This document shows, piece by piece, positions 56,301 through 64,000 of a DNA stretch of 64,000 bases. The position numbers and the translations under genes are program-made. The notes below the pieces were generated by a model, which was given only the letters and a program-made list of their open reading frames with translations, was not told where the DNA came from and did not search any database. Source of the DNA: Heterodera schachtii (Eukaryota > Nematoda > Chromadorea > Rhabditida > Heteroderidae); NCBI GenBank assembly GCA_023374025.1, contig SIJG01000011.1, forward strand, positions 2,140,574 to 2,204,573. The letters run 5' to 3'. Position 1 is the stretch's first letter. Each line of letters starts with the position of its first letter.

Positions 56301-58812
56301 ACATTAGTGAACATGATTTAACGGCTATTTTTTCACGTTTCAGACCAATTTGGTACGATTTTCCTGCTCATCCCCCCGATTCGTCTGCATCTTCCGACTT
56401 CAATGAGCCGAGTACAATTTGCCGGATTCACTGTTTTTTTATAAACCCTTGCAATTAGACAATATTGAACTGTTTCTTTTTCTGCCCAGCAACATAAATC
56501 ACTTTTTAAAATGTTCAGGGACACATCGCCAAGCGCTGTTCGCCTCCCAAGACCCTCTGGTGGGCAAGCCCAACTGGTTTCCGATGGTGGCACGGGAGTA
56601 CGAGGCGTGCCGGGAAAGTGTTGGTGCGCGATCAATTTTCCAATTTAACTATTTAAAATGTTTCGATTCCATTGTCAGGCATCATCGACATGACCAGCTT
56701 CGCCAAGTTTGACATCAGTGGCCCTGACGTGGTTCCATTGCTGCAAAAGCTCTGTTCTGCTAACATTGACCGTGCGGTCGGAACGTGGGACTTTTTGATT
56801 TCTGATTTCTCCTTATGAGATACTGTTTTTAGCACAATTTACACCGGAATGCACAACGAACAGGGCGGGTGAGTGTGCCATTTTAATTTACAAAGCCGAC
56901 CTGTCGAGAGGGGGCGGGAATTGGAGTACATGTTCAAAGTTCCTGTTTTTGCGTAAATGCCCGGTTTACCCTCTCCCCTGGGTTGTCTCGGCCCGCTCCT
57001 AAACCAAGAATTTCTTGTGTTATATCGTCTTTTTTATTGAGCTTCGTCCATCTTTATTTTTGTTTCTTTTTTTTAGTTATGTGTCCGATGCGACGGTCAG
57101 CCGAATGGGCAATGATTCGTACGAAACATTTATTTTAAAATTTCCATTGATTTAATTTTCTCGTGTTTCAAGGTATTTCATCGTGGCTCCCACTGTTCAA
57201 CAAGTTCGGTTGGCCCTTTGGATTCAGCGTTGGGCAGACGAATGGGCGATGGACGTGCGGTTACAGGTGGACAAAATGGACAATTTGGAACTAGCAATAA
57301 CGATTTTTTCAAAATTTTATGATGAATTTATTAATTTTTCAAAAATTTACCAAAAAATCGCCGAAAATTTTTTTGAAAAGTTTTTCTGGGGTAAACTATG
57401 CCGGTGGACTACTCTGGGTTTTGATGCCATAAATAAAATTGGTATTTAATGGGATGAATGTTTTCTGAAGGACGTGACGAACAACTTCATCGCTTTGGAC
57501 ATCGTTGGGCCCGCGTCGCGTGATTTGATGCGGGCATTGACCAGCGAAAGTGTCACTCCGCACGACTTTCCCTCATTTGCCTTTCGGGTTACCCTGCCGT
57601 TAATAAACTCTTTAAATGCTTCTTTGTTACAATGTCAGACTATCCATCTCGGCTTGGTCGGTCCAATTCGGGCGATTAGCGTGTCGCACTGTGGCGAGTT
57701 GGGATGGATGCTTTACATCCCAAACGAAGTCTGTGCAATCACTTTTGGTTTTTGGATGGAAAACCGCACTTTTTGGACACTTACCTATTTCAATTCTTTT
57801 TTATAATCTAAAAATTATAATCATAACTCTCTTTATGATTAAAAATTCAAAAATGGATTTGAGTTTTCAATTTCAGCTCGTTTTAAACGCCTATGAACAG
57901 TTGGTGGACGTGGGAGTCGAGTACAGTCTCAGGCATTGTGGCTATTACGGTGGGTTTAGCCAATTCGGCTTGTGTTGGGTTGAGCAAATCGCCCATTATT
58001 CAAATGATGGCACACACAATTATTAAAAGCATAATATTTTGTGTTTTAGCACTTCGACACTTGCGAATCGAGAAATTCTACGTTTATTGGGGTCAGTAAA
58101 CACTTTGAAACGCCTTTCCTTGCCATTTTGAATTGCTTTATTTACACTAAAAACAGGACAAGATATTGACAGCATGACGACGCCCGTCGAATGCGGCAGG
58201 GTTTTCAGGGTGGACTTTGAAGTAAGTCGAATCGAACGAAATTTTATTTAAGACAAATTTTTTTTAATTGTCAAAATAAAGTATTTCAGAAAGAATTTAT
58301 CGGCAAAGAGGCGCTGAACAGGCAATTGGAGCGCGGGGTCAGCAAACGGTTTGTCCAACTGTTGGTGGATGGTCACGACATGGACAGGGACCCGTGGCCG
58401 CATGGGGACGAGCCCATCTACAGAGATGGGACATTGGCCGGGTGGACAACAACGGCTGCGTACGGATTCACATTGGGATGTCAGGTGAGGGCATTTTGTA
58501 CATGGGAAATACGGGCAAAATGAATAGCGAAGGGATTGAATCCGATAAAATGGCACTTCATAAAAGTTGAAAACTGATGGAGAGAGGGAAGGAAGGGTTG
58601 ATTGGTATTGGCACTTTTCATCATTCATTTGCCAGGTTTGCTTGGGCTACGTGCAAAATGAGCAGTTCGGCGTATCCTCCGATTACCTCCTGCGCGGCTC
58701 GTACGAAGTGGAGTTGGCCGGCAAGCGCTTCCCGTGCCGGATCAATTTGCACTCGCCCTCATTGCCAATGATCTCTTCCGAGCATCCGCAACACTACAGA
58801 CCCACACAATGA
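53327..58812 (+). CDS. PDPR-like FAD oxidoreductase/GCV_T family protein
   Basis: Member of the dimethylglycine/sarcosine dehydrogenase family. The N terminus is an FAD-binding Rossmann motif (VVAGGGLVGLSVAYGLAKRG) followed by VFLFERHCIGAHNSTRISTG. The middle (TGAFVNAAGI, GYFIINGMNAQGLSFAGGLG) completes the DAO domain. The C-terminal half is a glycine-cleavage T-type domain (VPLLQKLCSANIDRAVG, FIALDIVGPASRDLMRAL, LTIHLG, ISVSHCGELGWMLYIP, FIGKEALNRQL). The end (VCLGYVQNEQFGV, LLRGSYEVELAGKRFPCRI) recalls PDPR, the regulatory subunit of mitochondrial pyruvate dehydrogenase phosphatase. At least 16 short exons; stop at 58810-58812. The WHAAG motif carrying the covalent-FAD His in the dehydrogenases is not seen, which supports PDPR. 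No presequence is visible, so an upstream exon may be missing. Confidence 0.82.
53658..53752. repeat. Foldback element in PDPR-like intron
   Basis: AACCCGGGGATTTTCGAGGC...GATCACGAATAT at the left is the approximate inverse of ATATTCGTGATTAGAAGTCACGAAT...CGGGTT at the right. It shares the GATCACGAATAT word with the palindrome at 40523-41108. Confidence 0.75.
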
Positions 58813-61800
58813 TGACAGAGGGAACAGGAGAAGCACGAATGCCATGTTCAAAAGGGGGGGGGGCACGGAATGGCATGGCAAATGAGACAAATTTGAATTC
58901 CACCGCGGGTACCCAACAAAAAGGGCTTTCACCTTCAACTCATCGTAATTTGTATATTACAATTTGCGATATAAAATATTTAGAAAAAATAAATAAATTT
59001 CATGACAGAAGAAAGTGCGGTAAAATAATGTGGCGGCAAACTTTTGGTGGAATTGACGAAGCAGCAGCAGAGCAACGGTTGGAAAGGAGGAGGAGGAGAA
59101 TGGTCGATAAAATAAGAAATGGATGAGTGGAGGGTGGGGGGGGGGAGGGATTGGTTGGATCTTCCCCCCCCCCTCAGCCATAGGGCGGCGAGCACACCAA
59201 AAAACGCTCTTCCCCCCCCCCCCCCCTCCCCTCGTCCGGTGAGCATGAATAATGTTTTGTCGTCGTCGTCTGTTTTGTCCCCCGCCCCTTCCGCCGTGTG
59301 TTACACACAAACACACACATTTATTATATCATTTGCACTCGCTCTTTGTGCTTCTGCTTCATCCATCGTTTGCCCGTCCGTCCTCCTTCCGCGTCTCCGT
59401 TGTGTCGTCCGTCGTCTCAGCTGTGCGACTGACTGACTGACTGCTGAGGACGGCCGAGGAGCGACGGATGGGTGCATTAACCCCCCATTTCCACTTGCAC
59501 TTTCCCATCCAAATTCCTCACTCTTTGTACACAAATACTATTTATATACACATTTGTAGAGTGTGTTGTTATTTGTGGTGCCATAAATTCATTTGAATTC
59601 GCCATTCTTCGGCATGGCATTTTTCGTTTTACCAGAAATGATTTTGTCGGCATTTAAATTAAATTGTTTGTTTTTTTCAGTTGGACGCCTCGCCAACGGA
59701 GAAAGAAATGGGGAGGAAAAGCCTTGCTTCCCCCCCCCCCCCGCCTAGAAAAGAAAAGATGCTTCTTCTTCGCTGGCTGTTTATTATACATAATTGTTTA
59801 TACGCAAATAAACGCGGTGGTTTTGTGTGTGTCAGTGTCATCATTTGTGAAGCAATTTGTGCCGTTCTCGGCTTCTCCCCCCCCCCCTTTCGTTATTTAA
59901 TAATGGGGGGGGGGAGGGGCAATTCCCCCCGTAGCATTCCCATCTCATCAAATGCATCATCATTTCTTCTTCTGCTGCTTTCGCAAAACAATTTTATTTC
60001 TGCTGCCGCTGCCTCCGTCCGTCGTCATCGTCCGTCATTCTCTTCTCTCCCTCCTCTTCCCCTCCGCCTCCCTTCGTTAATCCCTTTTCTGTTGTGTGGG
60101 GAAAATGGGCGGCGGGCGGGGGGGGGGGGGGGTGATGGAGGGGCACACAGAATGTGAATGAATGAAAGAATGGGATGGACGTGGCGAGCGTGCGGAGAGG
60201 CAGCACATAAAATTGGGAGGGTGGGCGGGGGACGAAATTGGAGCAACGGGCAGAGAGAGTGCCAATCCGAGAGGGCGGGTAGAGAGAGAGGCAGAACACA
60301 ACAGCAATTGTGAAGGGAAAGGAAAATGGAAAGAGGGGAAGCGGCACGGGATGGGGAAAAAGGGAGGGGGGTGGGCCCTCGGAGGCACACAAAAGGAGGG
60401 AATTGGATGGGGCGGGGGGGGGGGGGCAGCGAAGGACTGACGCGGGCGGTCGGAGCCCTCCGCCGACGACGACATCACATCCATCCATCCATCCATTTTC
60501 TTCGGCCTTCGCCTCTCTCCTCCAATCACCCGACCGACTCGCGAAGGGATGTAAAATGGGAGGGCGAGCATTGGTGGGGGGAGGAGAGCAGCATTCTCAT
60601 TGCATTAAAAGCTCCTCCGGGCAAACAACCGACGCGAGCGACTCGTCCCCTGTGACTTCTCTGCCTGCCCTCTCCATTCGCAGCACTCTCTCGCCCCCTC
60701 CCCACTTTTGTCCCTTCATCTTCTCTTCGTCGAATGTGAATGAATGATGGATGGATGCATTGGTGGGGTTGTGCTGCTTGCTCTTCGTCGTACACTCACA
60801 CACATTTCTTGGGCAGAGGGCGGCAAGCGAGCGTTGGTCGGTCGTCCCTCCGTCGTTGCTTTTAATACCCCCCCCCCCCCGGACTCCGCTGGTCGTCGCC
60901 CAATGGCCCTCGCCTCTCTTCTGCTGGTTGAATGGAAGGGAGAGGAGGGGGATGGATGGTCGTTCTTCCCTCCCCTTCGCCTTCCCTTCCCATCCATCCA
61001 TCCCGCGCCATGTTGAGAATGAAAGGGGGGGGGAGAGAGACAGCCCCACCATTCCCTCCCCTCACCCCTCCCCCCATCCATCCAACCAATTCGTCGTCCC
61101 TTCGTCCGTCTCTCCCCCCCCCCACTCCCCCCACTCCTCCGACGACAACGAAAGCTTCAACGAAACGCACATACACAGCAAGCAGCAGCGGCAGAAGTAG
61201 TAGAGTGAGAGGTGGAGTCTGTGGACTGTGCCCCCCCCCCCCCCTCCCCTGGCAGTGTCCCTCCCCCCCCCCCCTCGCCCTCTCCCCTCCCCCATCAGCC
61301 CAACCATCCACCCAACCCCACCCTTTTCCCGCTTCGCCCTTCGTCGTCGTCGAAATGGGGGGAGGGGGACGGGAAGGGTTGCCGTCCTCCTCCTCCTTTC
61401 CTTCGTCCGTCGTCGTTTAAAATAATATCACCTCCACCCCCCCCCCCCTTTCATCGGTCCCTTACCACCATCCCGCTCTCCCCCCACCCCCTTCACCACA
61501 AATACACACACATTTTTTTTGTGTGGGCAAGCCGGGGAGGGGGGGGGGGAGATTGGAGATGGGAAAAGGCACTTTCTCCCAACTGCCCCAACCTCACCCC
61601 CCCCCCCCCCCCCCACCTCTCCTCCGTGGTCGCCCCCGCCGGGCCACCACTATTGCCGCCACGATGAGCCGAGGGGAGGGGGGAAGAACGGATGAGGGAG
61701 GGAGGAAATGGAGGGGAGGGGGAGGGGTGGATGGACACGGACAACATCATCATCACGTTGCTGTTTTGTCGGTAGTCTCCCCCCTCCCCCAATTTTCTCG

Positions 61801-64000
61801 CTCTTCCCCCCTCCCCCGTTTTGTGACCTTTTCCGGACCCAATTCTCACCCCCCCCCCAACTCGGGACGGCTGACTGACTGTTTTTTGAGACGCGACATG
61901 GGCACACAAAGAACAAAAATAGAGGCAAAACTGCGTTGGCGAGGGAAATTATGTGCAATGAGAATGGCAGGGCCGGGCGGCCCACCAACCGACCGACTAA
62001 TTAATTGTTTGGCGCCGGCGGGGGAGTGGGAGAGAGAGACTTTTGCTGGCTCTGATTTATGTGTGTTCCCTTTCAGAGAACCGCCGCTTAATTTTGTAGC
62101 CTTTTTTCGTTGTTTTGTTCTTTCGTGTGCCCCTTTCACCTCCCCCCCCCCGTTTCTTTTTTGTTGTTTTGTTCTGTCTCTGTGTTTGTTTGTTCTTTCG
62201 CCCCGAGTGGCGGAAGAAAAAAAGACCCCCCCCCCCCATTTCCCCGTCCCCCCCCCCTCCCATCAAGGCATGTTGTGTTCCGTCGTCCCCCCCCCCCCCC
62301 CCCCAGCACCGCCCGATGGGGACGGCGAGACTTCCCCCCCCCCCTTGACTAACTGCTGAAAATGACCCAAGAACACGTTGTTGTGCTTTGGTGTCCCCCC
62401 CCCCCCCCCTTTTGGACCCATGGGAATAATTTCTGTGTTCCCCTTTTTGGCGGCGCCGACAAAAGTGGGCGAAATTAGCGGAAAGCGCTGCCGGAGAATT
62501 TGTCGTTGTCCTTTTCTATCTTTTCCACATTGCATAATTTGCCTTTTTCCCGCACCCCCCCCCCTATTTTTCCCGCCGTTTTTTCTCCAATTGACTTATT
62601 TATTCCGCGTCACCCCCTATTTTAGAATTGGCCATATTTTGCACTCAATTTGTCCCCCCTTTTTTGCGGCTGCGGGTGTTTTAATATTACAAATAATGCG
62701 TGGTGAGGGCGAAAAATGTGTAAAGCATTGGGAGAGTCAATTAAGGCAAATTTTGTTGCGCTTTGAGTAAGCAAATTACCCACTTAATTAACGCGTGTAT
62801 AAATGGCTTATTTTATTTTGGCCAATTTTCATCGTCATTTTTGTACAAAAATAAAAGGGCTTGCGTGTTGCTCAATGACACAGTGTGATTGATCAATGAA
62901 TGAATGAAAAAAGGAAGGTGTTGAAAATTAATAATTTGCATTCCATTTTGGATAGGGCGGGGAGAGGCGGCAATTTAAAATTCCGAAACAATTAATTTCC
63001 CTCCCCCACTGTTTTTGTGCCCGTAAATGGCGACACCAATTAGTTACATAATTAAGCGGTGTTTGTTTTGATGTTTGTTGTTGTTGCTGTAGCGATGTGT
63101 GAATATGGGCGCTGCTGCTGACAAATGATGTGACACGCGACGACGACGCATTTTTAGGGGGGGGGGAGGGGTAAAGCCATGGAAAATTGGGGGGGGGGGA
63201 TTTTGGAGAGGACGGCGGAGGAGCAAGACGGGGCTGGGAAGGAATTGGACGACATGTGATGTGATATGTGCATTTTGGAGCTGACGGATGAGCGGAAAAA
63301 CGCAACCCCACGGGGAATCCCCCGCCGTGTCCCCCTCCCCTCCCCCGGGCTGCTGATGCTCACTCATTTCCGCCGCCATCCATCGATGACGACGTACGGC
63401 GGAGGACGGCGTGCAAAATATTTTTAACCCGAACCCCCCCCCCCCCCCCCCCTCACTCCGTCGTCATCAAAAATGAGCAAAAAAAAGCTTTGATTGCCCC
63501 CCCCCCTCTTCCTCAAAAAAATGAAAGATGGGAAAATGGGGAGGAGGCAAAGTGCGAATTTGAAAACCGAAAAAGTCTTAGATTTAAAACACGAATTTGC
63601 AAACAAAATAAACTGTGATTTTCCACCAAATTTATATATTTCTTTTCCAAATGTATTGAATTTTTGCTCATTTTTTTAAATTACCATTTCCATTTATTTA
63701 ACTTTTCCATTTAAATTTTAAATTTGCTTTTAATTCATTCATTATTACACATTATTCACTTTTAAATCTATTTTTAATGCTTTATTTAAGGTTTTCCCTT
63801 CTCACTGACCATTTATTTCACCACAATAAGAAACAGTGAATTTCTTACGCCAATTTTTTCTATGCCCCTCAAAATTCGCCGGCAAAAACGACACCAAAAT
63901 TCGAACTGAGCAGCGAAAAAGGGAGTGACACAACAAAAACAACAACCAATTGGAGAGGAGCAAAAAGTGTGTGGCCAAAACGCAAATGTCCAGCAAAGAA
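58813..64000. other. 5.2-kb CT/GA and poly-C/poly-G rich region, no gene supported
   Basis: Long open frames occur on both strands but are low complexity (Pro, Gly, Ser, Arg) and not conserved. Runs of 9-18 C or G are very frequent (18 C at about 61597-61614 and at 62287-62304). Short tandem CATC words (60481-60494) and (GACT)n at 59429-59440 are seen. May be regulatory or UTR sequence of a gene beyond the window. Confidence 0.5.

Noticed and set aside
60310..62359. Several 100-280 codon frames in the 60-62 kb region
   Set aside because: Low-complexity Pro/Gly/Ser/Arg from C/G and CT/GA runs, present on both strands, no conserved motif.

Overview
The window looks like nuclear DNA of a nematode, most likely a plant-parasitic tylenchid such as a cyst nematode; the genus is inference. 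Nematode evidence: an innexin, a vitellogenin whose promoter carries both classic Caenorhabditis vitellogenin promoter motifs (VPE1 TGTCAAT, VPE2 CTGATAA), short introns, and a cluster of TTAGGC-like words. At least two introns only make sense with a GC donor, which fits reports of frequent GC-AG introns in cyst nematodes. No bacterial or viral genes were seen.

Layout. 0.4-1.5 kb (-): OSTC, an oligosaccharyltransferase subunit. 2.3-10.6 kb (+): a large vitellogenin gene with several apparent frameshifts. 10.8-18.0 kb: transposon-rich, with three hAT-like elements bounded by TIRs and perfect 8-bp target duplications, plus a gene joining an F-box-like exon to a degenerate transketolase C-terminal half (13.1-14.8 kb). 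18.2-20.9 kb (-): an MFSD8/CLN7-like transporter. 21.9-25.6 kb (+): an ATG14/EPG-8-like autophagy protein. 25.6-32.6 kb: pyrimidine- and poly-C-rich DNA without a supported gene. 32.6-33.6 kb (+): a secreted Cys/His-rich protein. 34.1-37.1 kb (-): PPIL4, a cyclophilin-RRM protein. 37.5-39.7 kb (+): an unrecognised 318-residue protein. 39.7-43.8 kb: repeats, including a near-palindromic element. 43.8-45.3 kb (+): a probable nuclear protein. 47.4-50.7 kb (+): innexin. 50.8-53.1 kb (+): a duplicated vitellogenin fragment spliced in phase to a transmembrane exon and an Hsp70 lid-like tail. 53.3-58.8 kb (+): a PDPR/dimethylglycine-dehydrogenase family protein. 58.8-64 kb: CT/GA and poly-C/poly-G rich DNA with no supported gene.

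The genes are independent housekeeping or developmental genes in both orientations, not a pathway cluster. The most novel material is (a) the two chimeric genes, F-box/transketolase-like and vitellogenin/TM/Hsp70-lid; (b) short hAT-like elements whose ends are built from degenerate repeats of GC-rich words, the larger ones carrying tRNA-like A/B boxes and a recurrent GC hairpin; (c) foldback elements sharing a TTCGTGATCAGCG core, two of them inside introns; and (d) TGATCA clusters in vitellogenin introns.

Exon boundaries were inferred by eye from splice signals, phase and remembered family patterns; no database search was run. Several one-base irregularities (vitellogenin frameshifts, two introns ending TTTTCG) could be assembly indels.
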